64,000 nt of DNA from Jiangella muralis (GCF_001270745.1 NZ_KQ434752.1:103125-167124), one strand, 5' to 3'. Counted from the stretch's first letter, positions 20,351 to 29,395 are shown. Program-made: numbers and translations. Notes: generated by a model from the letters alone, not told the origin.

Positions 20351-21553
20351 ATGTCGGGTGAGACGCTCTGGATGCTGACCGTGGTCTGCGCGGCCGGGGT
20401 GCTCGCACCGTTCGCGGCCGACCGGCTGGCCCGCTTCGTCGCCGTCCCGCCGGTCGTGGTCGAGATCGGGCTGGGCATCCTCATCGGGCCGGCGGTGCTG
20501 GACTGGGTCCGCGACACCGACGTCGTCTCCGCGCTGTCCGACCTCGGCCTGGCCTTCCTCATGTTCCTGGCCGGCTACGAGATCGAGTTCCAGCGCATCC
20601 GCGGCGGCCCGCTGCGCGCCGCCGCCTGGGGCTGGGCCGCGTCGCTCGTGCTCGGCGTGGGCCTCGGGTTCCTCGTCGCCGGCACCGACGCGGGCCTGGT
20701 GGTCGGGCTCGCGCTGACGACGACGGCGCTGGGCACGCTGCTGCCGATCCTGCGCGACCAGGGGCTGGCGGAGTCCGCGTTCGGTACCAGGTTCCTGGCC
20801 GTCGGGGCGGTGGGCGAGTTCCTCCCCATCCTCGCCATCGCGTTCGCCCTCAGCGGCGAGCGCCCCGCGCACACGACGGTGGTCCTGGCGATCTTCGCGC
20901 TGGTGGCGATCGCCGCCGCGGCGATGGCCCGCCAGCCCCGGCACCCGCGCCTGGCCCGGCTGGTCACCGCCACGCTCGGCACCAGCGCCCAGGTCGGCGT
21001 GCGGCTGTGCGTGTTCGTCGTCGTCGCGATGTTCGCCCTGGCCGACGGGCTGGGACTGGACCCGGTCCTCGGTGCGTTCGCGGCCGGAGTCGTCGTCCAC
21101 CTCTTCCTCGACGCCGGCGACCCGCACGAGTCCGAACAGGTGCTGTCCCGGCTGGAGGGCATCGGGTTCGGGTTCCTCATCCCGATCTTCTTCATCATGA
21201 GCGGCGTCCGGTTCGACGTGGACGCGCTGGTGGCCGATCCGTCGACGCTGCTCCTGGTGCCGGTGTTCCTGCTGTTCTTCCTGCTGGTCCGCGGCGCGCC
21301 GACGGTCCCGCTGCAACGCGCGGCGCTCGGGACGCGTCCGGCCGTCGCCCTCGGCCTGCTGGCCGCGACGGCGCTGCCGCTGATCGTCGTCATCACCGAC
21401 ATCGCGCGTGAGGAGGACGTCCTCGGCGCCGGCACGGCCAGCGCCCTCGTCGCCGCCGGGATGCTGTCGGTGCTGATCTTCCCCACCGTCGCGCTGCGTC
21501 TGCAGAACGGGCGGCGCGGTGGGCCCGCCGTCACGCCGGACGACGCTCTCTGA
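20351..21553 (+). CDS. CPA2-family cation:proton antiporter (Kef/NapA type)
   Basis: A 400-residue membrane protein with about 12 hydrophobic helices, family blocks VPPVVVEIGLGILIGPAVLD (about 35-55), LAFLMFLAGYEIEF (about 67-80) and FGFLIPIFFIMSGVRFDVD (about 275-295). It lacks the cytosolic TrkA-N domain of full-length Kef proteins, so it is a short exchanger; Na+ or K+ specificity is not visible. The ATG at 20351 has GGAGG five bases upstream; an in-frame GTG at 20345 would overlap that site. The last 23 bases overlap the convergent methyltransferase. Confidence 0.88.
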   Translation: MSGETLWMLTVVCAAGVLAPFAADRLARFVAVPPVVVEIGLGILIGPAVLDWVRDTDVVSALSDLGLAFLMFLAGYEIEFQRIRGGPLRAAAWGWAASLVLGVGLGFLVAGTDAGLVVGLALTTTALGTLLPILRDQGLAESAFGTRFLAVGAVGEFLPILAIAFALSGERPAHTTVVLAIFALVAIAAAAMARQPRHPRLARLVTATLGTSAQVGVRLCVFVVVAMFALADGLGLDPVLGAFAAGVVVHLFLDAGDPHESEQVLSRLEGIGFGFLIPIFFIMSGVRFDVDALVADPSTLLLVPVFLLFFLLVRGAPTVPLQRAALGTRPAVALGLLAATALPLIVVITDIAREEDVLGAGTASALVAAGMLSVLIFPTVALRLQNGRRGGPAVTPDDAL

Positions 21554-22112
21554 CGCCGGCGAGCTGCAGGCCGAGGACGGACTCCGCGTCGCGCAGCGAC
21601 TCGTCCTCGAGGTAGCGGTACAGGTACGGGACGCTCTCCAGCAGGACGATGCCGAATCGCGCGTCGATCGCGTCGACCATGGCCGTGCCGGTGTGCAGGT
21701 CGCGGTGGTCGGCCCGCCAGCGCGGGAGCGAGCCGGGCGCGTCGTAGAAGCGGTCCGCGATGGCCGTGCCGGCGCGCTCGTGCGCGAACTCGTCGACCAG
21801 CAGCCGGCCGCCCGGCGCCAGCAGCGCGGCGGCCGCGTCGACGGCGCGGCCGAGATCGTGCACGTGGTGCAGTGACAGCACGAACAGCACGGCGTCGTAC
21901 GGGCCGTCGCGGAACTCGCAGACGTCGGCGGTGAGCACGCCGGGCCGGGCCAGCGCGGGGTCGATGTCGATGGCGGTGACGTCGTAGCCACGCCCGCGCA
22001 GTACGTCGGCCAGGAGCCCGTCGCCGCAGCCCACGTCGAGGACGCGGGCGGGCGGGGGCGGCAGGTGGGTGGCGAGGAAGTCCATGCCCCCACGATGCGG
22101 CCGCGAAGCCAT
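21531..22112 (-). CDS. Class I SAM-dependent methyltransferase
   Basis: A 193-residue protein with the SAM-binding motif VLDVGCGDG (about residue 27), the acidic loop AIDIDPA (about 50), the FVLSLHHVHDL post-II block (about 80) and LAPGGRLLVDEF (about 105). The fold is clear but the acceptor is not. Possible starts are ATG 22112, ATG 22085 and GTG 22121; 22112 is chosen because it leaves a typical N-terminal helix before motif I. The gene is divergent from the LysR regulator with about 43 bp between, so it is a likely LysR target, and it ends inside the convergent antiporter gene. Confidence 0.85.
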   Translation of the reverse strand: MASRPHRGGMDFLATHLPPPPARVLDVGCGDGLLADVLRGRGYDVTAIDIDPALARPGVLTADVCEFRDGPYDAVLFVLSLHHVHDLGRAVDAAAALLAPGGRLLVDEFAHERAGTAIADRFYDAPGSLPRWRADHRDLHTGTAMVDAIDARFGIVLLESVPYLYRYLEDESLRDAESVLGLQLAGVRERRPA

Positions 22113-22141
22113 GAGCACCACTGCGGGTCCAGTAGGTCAGG

Positions 22142-22147
22142 TATACG
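22142..22147 (+). promoter_or_regulatory. -10 element of the LysR gene
   Basis: TATACG ends eight bases before the ATG at 22156, and no ribosome site is present, so the mRNA is probably leaderless. The short divergent gap (22113-22155) leaves room for a LysR site shared with the methyltransferase. Confidence 0.5.
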
Positions 22148-22155
22148 CTCCGCGC

Positions 22156-23034
22156 ATGCTCGACACGTGGTCGCTGCGCGTGCTGGCCGAGGTGGCCGAG
22201 CGCGGCTCGTTCTCCTCCGCCGCCGCCGCGCTGACGATGACCCAGCCGGCCGTCTCGCGGCAGATCGCCGCCCTCGAGCGCCGGGCCGGCGTCCGCCTGT
22301 TCCACCGGCGCCCGCGCGGCGTCGTCCCGACGGCGGCCGGCGAGCTGGCCATCGGCGAGGCGCGGGAGATCCTCGACCGGCTGGCCGCGCTGGAGGCCCG
22401 GCTGGGCGCGTACGCGCAGGTGCGCGGCGGGCACGTCCGGCTGTCGGCGTTCCCGAGCGCGAACACCGCGTTCGTGCCGGCGGCGATCCGCCGGTTCAGC
22501 GAGGCGCACCCCGGCGTCGAGGTCGGGCTGGTCCGCGGCGGCCCCGACGACGTGCGCTCCGGCGCCGTCGACATCGCGCTGGTCACCGACTGGGACCGGC
22601 CCGGCGGCGGCGTCGAGCTGGTGCCGCTGCTGGACGAGGAGCACCGGGTGGCGCTGCCGGCCGGGCACCGCCTCGCCGGGCGCCCCACCGTCGCGCTGCG
22701 CGACCTACGCGCCGAGACCTGGATCGAGGGCGGCCACCCGGACTGCCTCGGCCCGCTCACGCCGCTGACCCGCGCCCTCGGCGGGCCGCCGCGCGTCGGC
22801 TTCGTCTGCGACGACTGGACCGGCAAGCAGGCGCTGGTCGCGGCGGGCATGGGCGTCACCGTCATCTCGACGCTGGCCGCCGCGGCGGTCCGTCCGGACG
22901 TCGTCCTGCGGCCCACCTCCCCCGCCCTCCCGCGCCGCCGCCTGCTGGCCGCCGTCGCGCCCCGCGATCGGCGCACCCCGGCGGCGGCCGCGATGCTGAC
23001 GGTGCTGACGTCACTCGCCGCCGGCTACCGCTGA
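22156..23034 (+). CDS. LysR-family transcriptional regulator
   Basis: A 292-residue LTTR with the N-terminal HTH (LRVLAEVAERGSFSSAAAAL, TQPAVSRQIAALERRAGVRL) and a substrate-binding domain from about residue 90 (VRLSAFPSANTAFVPAAIRR; AGMGVTVISTLAAAAV). No effector can be inferred. It is divergent from the methyltransferase. Its 3' end overlaps the convergent glycosyltransferase by 24 nt. Confidence 0.92.
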   Translation: MLDTWSLRVLAEVAERGSFSSAAAALTMTQPAVSRQIAALERRAGVRLFHRRPRGVVPTAAGELAIGEAREILDRLAALEARLGAYAQVRGGHVRLSAFPSANTAFVPAAIRRFSEAHPGVEVGLVRGGPDDVRSGAVDIALVTDWDRPGGGVELVPLLDEEHRVALPAGHRLAGRPTVALRDLRAETWIEGGHPDCLGPLTPLTRALGGPPRVGFVCDDWTGKQALVAAGMGVTVISTLAAAAVRPDVVLRPTSPALPRRRLLAAVAPRDRRTPAAAAMLTVLTSLAAGYR

Positions 23035-24144
23035 GCCCGCGAGAGCACCGGCTCGGTCCCGAGACGCGTCCGACGGTGCGGCGATCAGGTCTTCGAGCTG
23101 CCGGACGATGGCCGCGGGCGGGATCGGCCGCGGCCGGGCGAGGACGCTCAGCAACGTGTCCACCGACTGCCCGACGGTGAACCTCGAGCCGGCGTCCCGG
23201 CGGGCGGCCTCGGAGAGTGGGCCGGCCGCGATGGCCGCCCGGATGCCCCAGGCGAGCGCCTCGGCGTCGTCGGGCTCGACCAGGGTCACGCCGCCGCAGT
23301 CGGTCTCGGGCAGGCCGCCGTCGTCGGAGGCGACGACCCGGCAGCCGGCGTGCTGGGCCTCGATGGAGACGATGCCGAAGGTCTCGTGCCAGTACTGGCT
23401 GTTGGACGGCATCACGACGATGTCGTGCTCGGCCATCAGCGCCGCCATGCTGTCCGGCGTCTTGCGGGTGGGCACGACGGAGATCCGCGGATGCGCGTCG
23501 AGCAGCCGCTCGATGATCTTGCCCTGCGGCTTGTCGGCGCCGGCGGTCGTCGCCATGAAGTCGAGATCGACGTCCTGGTCGATGATGTCGACGTGCAGGG
23601 TCGACAGCAGGGTGTAGATGCCTTTCTCGGGGCTCAGCCGACCGGCGTAGAGCACCCGGGTGGACCCGCCGGGGTTGGCCGGCCGGGGCTGCGCGGCGAA
23701 GCACGGCTCCGCGAACGGGTACACGACGCTGATGGTCGCGACGTCGACGTCGAGGAAGCGCGACCAGAGCTCGGCGGCGTAACGGCTGGTGGCGATGAGG
23801 GTACGGTCGCGGGTGCCGTCGACGGCGAAGGCCCACTCGCGTTCCCGGATGGGCGGCGGGTTGTGCAGGATCAGGAACGACGGCGTCCGCGTCGCCACGG
23901 GATGCGGCTCGTTGACGAAGACGACGGTGCCGTCGAGGTCGCCGACCTCGGCCAGCGTCGCCAGGGCCAGGAACGGGATGTCGGTGAACTCGTCGCGGCC
24001 GTCGGCGGCGCCCAGGCCGACGGTCACGACCTGGGCCGCTACGCCGCGCCGATTCAGCTCGCGGACCTGGCCGACGGTGTAGTTCTCGGAGCCGCCGGTG
24101 CCGGCGGGCAGCGGGTTGCCCGGAGACCAGATGAAGGAGATCAA
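23011..24144 (-). CDS. Family 4 glycosyltransferase (GT-B)
   Basis: A 377-residue GT-B enzyme. The N-terminal half opens ISFIWSPGNPLPAGTGGSEN with the glycine-rich loop; the C-terminal half has RVLYAGRLSPEKGIYTLL (about 205) and the donor-binding E-x7-E block HETFGIVSIEAQHAGCRVV (about 295-315), then GGLPE. The start is TTG at 24144: the frame upstream has no sensible start, and this codon puts ISFIWS at the N terminus as in relatives. Donor and acceptor are unknown. No other cell-wall or trehalose genes are adjacent. Confidence 0.82.
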   Translation of the reverse strand: MISFIWSPGNPLPAGTGGSENYTVGQVRELNRRGVAAQVVTVGLGAADGRDEFTDIPFLALATLAEVGDLDGTVVFVNEPHPVATRTPSFLILHNPPPIREREWAFAVDGTRDRTLIATSRYAAELWSRFLDVDVATISVVYPFAEPCFAAQPRPANPGGSTRVLYAGRLSPEKGIYTLLSTLHVDIIDQDVDLDFMATTAGADKPQGKIIERLLDAHPRISVVPTRKTPDSMAALMAEHDIVVMPSNSQYWHETFGIVSIEAQHAGCRVVASDDGGLPETDCGGVTLVEPDDAEALAWGIRAAIAAGPLSEAARRDAGSRFTVGQSVDTLLSVLARPRPIPPAAIVRQLEDLIAAPSDASRDRAGALAGSAVAGGE

Positions 24145-24542
24145 CGCGTGTACCGCCCAAGGAGTCGGTCTGTGCCGGGCCGAACAGGACGCGGCCGGCG
24201 ACGACCGCGGCTGCGAGCCCGGGGACGACGACGGGTCGAGGCGGTGGACCCGTGCGAAGCCGACCGTGCGTGAGGGGACAACTACGTCAACGCTGAACGC
24301 CCGACGACCGGGCAGCGGCGCATCCCGCAACGTTCGATGGATCAACGATCACAGCTGCTCGGAGCATACCACGTGCGATCCCATGACCAGCGTAAACGGC
24401 GAAAGACGGGGTCGCCCGGGCTGCGCGCGGTGACGATCCACGCGTCGGCGGTGCCCGGCTCCAGCCCGATCCGCTCGACGACACGGCGGTGACCGTTTCG
24501 TGAACGCTCGGCCGCCGCCCACGTCGTGAAAAACTGTCCGCC
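24145..24542. other. Intergenic stretch, nothing identified
   Basis: About 400 bp between the divergent glycosyltransferase and small membrane protein genes. I see no hairpin or conserved motif. Short minus-strand frames have actinomycete-like codon bias near 24415-24500 but no family resemblance, and could be a gene remnant. Confidence 0.4.
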
Positions 24543-24818
24543 ATGGAAGGCGACCCGGCAACCAAGCCCCGTCCCCGTGGCCTCGGCGGGCCGGCGCTGT
24601 TCACCGGCGTGCTGGCCCTGGTCTTCGCGTTCGTGCCGTTCGTCGGCGAGTTCGTCGCCGCCCCCGCCGCCGTCGTCGCCATGGCGCTCGGGTTCATCGG
24701 GTGGGACCGCGCTGAGAAAGGACTGGCCGACGACGGCGCCCGCGCGCTCACCGGTGGCGTGCTCGGCCTCGTCGCCGCCCTCGTCGTGTTCTTCGTGTTC
24801 CTCGCCACGATGGGCTGA
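24543..24818 (+). CDS. Small two-helix membrane protein
   Basis: A 91-residue protein with two hydrophobic helices (about 17-49 and 68-90) around a short charged loop (WDRAEKGLADDGARAL), and a basic N-terminal tail. This layout resembles DUF4190-like proteins of actinomycetes, whose role is unknown. There is no clear ribosome site before the ATG. It is followed by hairpin E and the iron-box region. Confidence 0.65.
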   Translation: MEGDPATKPRPRGLGGPALFTGVLALVFAFVPFVGEFVAAPAAVVAMALGFIGWDRAEKGLADDGARALTGGVLGLVAALVVFFVFLATMG

Positions 24819-24849
24819 GCGCGGCGCTCGACCGCAACGCTGGGCGTTT

Positions 24850-24933
24850 CGTCACCTGATCATCTCCAGCGGGTGGACGCGAAACGATCAGGTGACGTGG
24901 ACGCGGCGTAGCGGGCGGACTTGTCACCTGATC
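24850..24933. repeat. Hairpin E with a third repeated arm
   Basis: Arms CGTCACCTGATC (24850-24861) and GATCAGGTGACG (24886-24897) pair perfectly across a 24-nt loop, and the arm GTCACCTGATC recurs at 24923-24933. The first and third arms run into CATC, giving CTGATCATC, similar to the ends of hairpins A-D. It lies between two genes on the same strand and may terminate the upstream one; alternative pairing of arm 2 with arm 3 is impossible to exclude. Confidence 0.6.
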
Positions 24934-24957
24934 ATCGTCAATCTGGCACGCATGGGG

Positions 24958-24976
24958 TTAGGTTAGCCTTTCCTCA
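24958..24976 (+). promoter_or_regulatory. DtxR/IdeR iron box upstream of the DUF2470 gene
   Basis: TTAGGTTAGCCTTTCCTCA matches the 19-bp iron box TTAGGTTAGGCTAACCTAA at 14 positions. It lies 20 bp before the ATG at 24996, so iron-loaded repressor would block transcription of this gene. Confidence 0.75.
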
Positions 24977-24995
24977 TCGCGAACCGGAGGTGGAC

Positions 24996-25730
24996 ATGTG
25001 CTCCCCGACGCCGGCCGAGCGGGCCCGGACGCTGCTGCGCGGGCGGCTGCCCGGCCTGCTGTTCCTCGACGACGTCACGGTGCCGTTGCCCGTGCGGCAC
25101 GGCACCGACCGCGCCGGTCGGCCGTTGCTGCTGGTCCCGGCGGCCGGCGGGCTGCGTGCGACGCTGCGCTCGCGTGGGCCGGCCGCTCCCGGCGGCGTCC
25201 TGCGGGTCGACGACGTGCCGCCGTCGGCGGACGCGCCCAGCCTCGGCCAGGCTCGGGCCAGCGGACGGCTGCACCCCGTCGACCCCGACGCGAGCACCGC
25301 GGCGGCGCTGGAGTTCGCCGCGTCCAACCCGCTGCCCAGCCTGCTGGGCGTCGGCACCGACGCCGTCCTCTACCGGCTCGACGTCACCGGCGTCCATCTG
25401 CTCACCGACGGCGGCGGTGGCCCGCTGGACGTCGCCGCGTACGCCGCCGCCGGGCCCGACCCGCTGCACGAGGCCGAACGCGACCTGCTCCTCGACCTCG
25501 CCGACCACCACCGCGACGAGCTGGAACCGTGGTTCCGTGCCGCGCTGGCGTCCGCCGGTGTCGACGCCGAGCGGCCGCGGGCGGCCCGGCTGGACCGGTA
25601 CGGGTTCACCGTCGACACCGGGCGGCCGCGGCGGCGGTGGGTGCGGCTGGACTTCGGCCGGCCGCTGGACACCGTCGAGGAACTGGCCGAGCTGCTGCAC
25701 CCGGTGCTGTTCCACCCGCACGTCAGCTGA
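24996..25730 (+). CDS. DUF2470 domain protein, iron-regulated
   Basis: A 244-residue soluble protein. The C-terminal part (about 155-240; HRDELEPWFRAALAS, RLDRYGFTVDTG, VRLDFGRPLDTVEELAELLH) matches DUF2470, a domain found on HugZ-like haem-use proteins and in siderophore loci. The N-terminal half (PVRHGTDRAGRPLLLVPAAG, then a strand-rich part) resembles the split-barrel partner but lacks clear flavin or haem ligands. The ATG at 24996 has GGAGG five bases upstream. An iron box covers its promoter. Its last eight bases overlap the convergent ABC transporter gene. A role in iron release is inferred. Confidence 0.78.
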   Translation: MCSPTPAERARTLLRGRLPGLLFLDDVTVPLPVRHGTDRAGRPLLLVPAAGGLRATLRSRGPAAPGGVLRVDDVPPSADAPSLGQARASGRLHPVDPDASTAAALEFAASNPLPSLLGVGTDAVLYRLDVTGVHLLTDGGGGPLDVAAYAAAGPDPLHEAERDLLLDLADHHRDELEPWFRAALASAGVDAERPRAARLDRYGFTVDTGRPRRRWVRLDFGRPLDTVEELAELLHPVLFHPHVS

Positions 25731-27405
25731 CGGACACCACCCCGTCCTCCACCCGGACGACGTCGGCGTGCCGGGCGATCGTCTCCGGCCGGTGCGCCAC
25801 CAGGATCAGCGTCCGCCCGGCCCGGACCCGGTCGACGGCGGTCTCGATGCCGGCCGCGACTCCAGGGTCGAGGTCGGCCGTGGCCTCGTCGAGGATCAGC
25901 ACCGCCGGGTCCACCAGCGCGGCCCGGACGATGCCGACCAGCTGCTGCTCCCCCGCCGACAGCGCCGACCCGTACGGCCCGACGACGGTGTCCAGCCCGG
26001 CCGGCAGCCCGGCCAGCCACGTCGTCAGCCCGAGCCGGTCGACGGCGTCCAGCAGCTCCTCGCGGGTGGGCTCGTGCGGCACCAGCGCGAGGTTGTCCGC
26101 GAGCGTGCCGCTGACCAGGTGCACCTGCTGCGGGACCAGCACGATCCGCCGGCGCACCTGCGCCTCGGTCGCCGTCGCGAGGTCGACGCCGCCGAACGCG
26201 ACCGTCCCCGCGTCCGGCCGGTACAGCCCGCTGGCCAGCTTCACCAACGTGCTCTTGCCCGACCCGGTCGGCCCGGCGATCACCACGTGCGCGCCGTGCG
26301 GGAACGTCACGTCGACGCCGTCCAGCACGTCGGTCCCGGCGCGGTAGGCGTAGCGCACGCCGCGCACCGTCAGGTCGCCGGCCGCGGGCAGGGCGGCGCC
26401 TTCGGCCGGTGAGCGGTCCGCCGTCCGGTCCAGCAGGTCCAGCAGCCGGGCCAGGCTGACGGCGGTCGCCTGCAGCTCGCCGAGGACCTGCGACAGCCGC
26501 AGGACGCCCTCGAACAGGTTCGCCGTCGCCAGCACGAACACCGCGACCGTGCCGATCGTCACCCGGTCCTGCCCCGCCAGCCAGGCGCCGGCCACCAGCA
26601 GCACGGCCACCGAGAGGCCCTCCAGGAAGCCGATCAGCCGCAGCCGCAACTCGACGTCGACGGTGTGGTCCTCGGCGGTGCGCAGGTCGGCGTTCTGGGC
26701 GGCGAACCGGCGCCGCCGCTCCGGCATGCCGCCGGTGAGGTGCAGCGTCTCGCGCCCGGCCAGCGTCTCGGTGAACGTCGCGGCGATGCCCGCCCGGCCC
26801 GCCGCCACCCGTCCGTACACGTCCGTCGCGTCGCGCCGGAACCAGCGGATCGCCAGCCAGGTCGCCGGCATCGTCACCGCCAGCGTGATCAGCGTCAGCA
26901 GCGGCGCGTACGACACCAGCACCGCCAGCGTGAGCAGCAGCGACAGCGACAGGTTCACGACGTCGGGCAGCTGCTGGCGGACGAAGTCGGTGACGGTCGC
27001 GACCTCGCCGGTGGTCCGCTGCAGCAGGTCGCCGACCCGGTGCGACTCGATGAACCGCAGTGGCGCCGTCGCGATGCGGGCCACCGCGCTGTCGCGCAGG
27101 TCGCGCACCACCCGCTCGCCGGTGCGGGTCAGCAGCACCTCGGACGTGCGCAGCAGGAAGATCCGCGCGACGACCACCACCGCCAGCACCGCGACGGCGG
27201 TGAACAGCCCGGACCGCGACCGCTGCACCAGCTCGTCGATCGCCCGGCCGATGATCGGCGCCATCGACACCAGCGCGCCGGCGCTGAGCACGCTGACCGC
27301 CAGCGCGAGCAGCGCCTCCCGCCGGTACGGCCGGGCCACGGCGGCGAAGCGCCGGTACACGCCGCGGGTGGACGGCGCCTCCTCCAGGACGGGCGCCTCA
27401 GCCAT
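25723..27405 (-). CDS. ABC transporter, fused membrane and ATP-binding domains (subunit 2 of a heterodimer)
   Basis: A 560-residue half-transporter of the exporter fold: six helices (about 30-310), then an ATPase domain with Walker A GPTGSGKST (about 375), a degenerate signature LSAGEQQL and a full Walker B VLILDEATAD. Its start overlaps the stop of the paired gene upstream by 8 nt. Together with the siderophore-interacting flavoprotein and three iron boxes this resembles siderophore importers such as IrtAB or YbtPQ, but the same fold also exports siderophores, so direction is unproven. Confidence 0.85.
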   Translation of the reverse strand: MAEAPVLEEAPSTRGVYRRFAAVARPYRREALLALAVSVLSAGALVSMAPIIGRAIDELVQRSRSGLFTAVAVLAVVVVARIFLLRTSEVLLTRTGERVVRDLRDSAVARIATAPLRFIESHRVGDLLQRTTGEVATVTDFVRQQLPDVVNLSLSLLLTLAVLVSYAPLLTLITLAVTMPATWLAIRWFRRDATDVYGRVAAGRAGIAATFTETLAGRETLHLTGGMPERRRRFAAQNADLRTAEDHTVDVELRLRLIGFLEGLSVAVLLVAGAWLAGQDRVTIGTVAVFVLATANLFEGVLRLSQVLGELQATAVSLARLLDLLDRTADRSPAEGAALPAAGDLTVRGVRYAYRAGTDVLDGVDVTFPHGAHVVIAGPTGSGKSTLVKLASGLYRPDAGTVAFGGVDLATATEAQVRRRIVLVPQQVHLVSGTLADNLALVPHEPTREELLDAVDRLGLTTWLAGLPAGLDTVVGPYGSALSAGEQQLVGIVRAALVDPAVLILDEATADLDPGVAAGIETAVDRVRAGRTLILVAHRPETIARHADVVRVEDGVVSVS

Positions 27406-29278
27406 CGACGCTCCCCACGGTGGCCGGTGCGGTCGCCGGGGTGAGGAGGTCGACGACGCGGTCGGCGCGGTCGCGCAGCTGCGTCCGGTGCGATACGGCG
27501 AGGACCGCGGTGTCCGGCAGCTCGGCCCGCAGCCGGTCCAGGATCGCCCGCTCGGTGCCGACGTCGATCGCGGACGTGACGTCGTCCAGCAGCAGCACGC
27601 GCGGCCGGCCGAGCAGCGCGCGGGCCAGCGCCAGCCGCTGCACCTGCCCGCCGGACAGCGTCGTCCCGCGCTCACCGACGGCCGTCTCGTACCCGGCCGG
27701 GAGCGCGCGGACGAACCCCTCGGCGCCAGCGATCCGCCCGGCCCACGCCACCTCGTCGTCACTCGCGTCGCGGCCGAGCCTGACGTTGTCCGCGACGGTG
27801 CCGGTGAGCACCAGCGGCCGCTGCGGCACGTAGCCGATCAGCGCCCACCACGCGGTGCGGTCGACGCGGGCGAGGTCGGCCCCGCCGAACCGGACGACGC
27901 CGGACGCGGGCTCGTCCAGCCGGGCGACCACCCGCAGCAGCGACGACTTGCCGGAGCCGACCGGACCCCGCAGCACCACCAGCTCCCCCGGCGCCGCGGT
28001 GAGCCGCAGCGGCGCGGTCGGCTCGCCGCCGCTCCCGGTGCGCGCGGACAGGCCGTCCAGCACCAGCTCACCCCGCTCCGGCAGGCCGGCCAGCTCGCCG
28101 CCGCTCCCGGTGCGCGCGGACAGGCCGTCCAGCAGCAACTCGCCCCGCTCGGGCAGGCCGGCCGGCCCGCCCGAGCCCGGCACAACGGCACCGTTCGGCG
28201 TCGGCGGACTCTGTCGGTGCCCGCCCGTAGGGTGGGCACCCTCCCTAGAGGGGCGGGTCATACCTACGCCCAGCGAACCGTTCGCGTCCACACCCGCACC
28301 CAGCCAGGCAGGGCCGGGCGTGCCGAGCACCTCGGCGATCCGGGTGCCCGACACCTCAGCCTCCCGCCGGTTCGACACCAGCAGCACCAGGAAGCTCAGC
28401 GCGATGGTCAGCATCGTCATCCACGACGTGTAGGCGATCAGCCCGCCGATGCTCAGCCCGCCGTCCAGCACGGCCAGCCCGCCCGTCAACAACCCGGCCG
28501 CGATCGCCAGCCGCGGCACCGACGGCGGCACCGCCGCCCACCACGCGGCCACCCGGGCCAGCGCCAGCGTGTGCACCGTCACCTCGCCACTGGCGGAACC
28601 GTGCCGCCGGACCAGCCGGCCGGTGCCGCCCAGCCCGCGCACCGCACCGGCGGCGGACAGCAGCTCCTCGACGGCGCCGGCCCGGCGGGCGTGTGCCCCG
28701 GCCAGCCGCTCGGCCGCGGCCGCGAACCGCGGCGGGAAGATCAGCTGGGTGACGATCACCAGGGGCGCCATGATCGCCGTGACGACGAGCAGCCGCGGGT
28801 GCAGCGTCGCCACCGCCGGCACCACGACGACGATCGTGCTCAGCGCCAGCGTCCAGTAGGTGAGCTTGTCGACCCAGTCGGCGACGGCGAGCACGTCGCG
28901 CTCGGCTCGCGAGGCGAGGTCGCCGCGGTCGAACCGGGCGGTCACCGCGCCGTCGGCGGCGCCGGCGCGCGCCAGCAGCCGCTCGCGCAGGTCCAGCGCC
29001 GTCGCGTTGGCCGCGTGCCGGGTCAGCCGCTCGCCCAGCGCGCCGCCGGCCAGCACCACCAGCGCCAGCCCGGCGACGGCCAGGGCCCACCCGGCGGTGC
29101 GGCCCGGCGCGCCGGCCTCCAGCCCGTCGTCGACGGCGCGCTGCACGAGCGCGGGCGTGGCCAGGTAGCCGAGCTGCCCGGCCAGGGCGCAGAGCAGGCC
29201 GGTGACGAGCACGCGACGGCGGCGGCGGAACAGCTCCCGCAGCAGCCGGCGTCCAGGGGCGCGGGCGTGGTCGGCCAT
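27398..29278 (-). CDS. ABC transporter, fused membrane and ATP-binding domains (subunit 1 of a heterodimer)
   Basis: A 626-residue half-transporter. Six helices fill residues 1-310; the ATPase domain has Walker A GPVGSGKSS (about 435), a good signature LSGGQVQRL and Walker B VLLLDDVTS, with Asp where the catalytic Glu is usual. With subunit 2 having the reverse pattern, the pair should have one weak and one active ATP site. The linker (about 340-415) is unusually long: it holds a hairpin-coding insert and a 24-residue tandem duplication. AAAGGA precedes the ATG at 29278. An iron box in the divergent gap likely controls it. Confidence 0.87.
   Translation of the reverse strand: MADHARAPGRRLLRELFRRRRRVLVTGLLCALAGQLGYLATPALVQRAVDDGLEAGAPGRTAGWALAVAGLALVVLAGGALGERLTRHAANATALDLRERLLARAGAADGAVTARFDRGDLASRAERDVLAVADWVDKLTYWTLALSTIVVVVPAVATLHPRLLVVTAIMAPLVIVTQLIFPPRFAAAAERLAGAHARRAGAVEELLSAAGAVRGLGGTGRLVRRHGSASGEVTVHTLALARVAAWWAAVPPSVPRLAIAAGLLTGGLAVLDGGLSIGGLIAYTSWMTMLTIALSFLVLLVSNRREAEVSGTRIAEVLGTPGPAWLGAGVDANGSLGVGMTRPSREGAHPTGGHRQSPPTPNGAVVPGSGGPAGLPERGELLLDGLSARTGSGGELAGLPERGELVLDGLSARTGSGGEPTAPLRLTAAPGELVVLRGPVGSGKSSLLRVVARLDEPASGVVRFGGADLARVDRTAWWALIGYVPQRPLVLTGTVADNVRLGRDASDDEVAWAGRIAGAEGFVRALPAGYETAVGERGTTLSGGQVQRLALARALLGRPRVLLLDDVTSAIDVGTERAILDRLRAELPDTAVLAVSHRTQLRDRADRVVDLLTPATAPATVGSVDG
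28021..28164. repeat. 72-bp in-frame tandem duplication in the ABC transporter linker
   Basis: Copies 28021-28092 and 28093-28164 agree at 67 of 72 positions. Each encodes a 24-residue unit (GLPERGELVLDGLSARTGSG and flanks), which looks like the first strand of the ATPase domain, so the domain entry is doubled without frame loss. Confidence 0.9.
28216..28240. repeat. Small hairpin inside the ABC transporter coding sequence
   Basis: GGTGCCC (28216-28222) pairs with GGGCACC (28234-28240). It falls in the linker next to the tandem duplication, in a stretch encoding low-complexity residues (REGAHPTGGHRQSPPTPNG), and reads like an intergenic-type repeat captured in frame. Confidence 0.5.
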
Positions 29279-29314
29279 CGTGTCCTTTCGAGGGGGCGAG
29301 CGTCACCCGTCAGG

Positions 29315-29331
29315 TTAGGGTCGACTAACCT
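29315..29331. promoter_or_regulatory. DtxR/IdeR-like box between the ABC transporter and AraC genes
   Basis: TTAGGGTCGACTAACCT matches the core of the iron-box consensus at 14 of 17 positions; outer half-sites AGGTTAG and CTAACCT are complete. It lies in the 117-bp divergent gap, so it can control both directions. Confidence 0.68.
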
Positions 29332-29395
29332 GGTGGTGGTCCAACCCAGCGGTCACCTCACATCAGGCCGCGGACGTCGACGGTCGGGAGGTGCG

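Noticed and set aside
24287-24808. Minus-strand frame in the 24.1-24.8 kb gap
   Set aside because: Ser/Thr-rich shadow opposite the small membrane protein; no start signal or domain.
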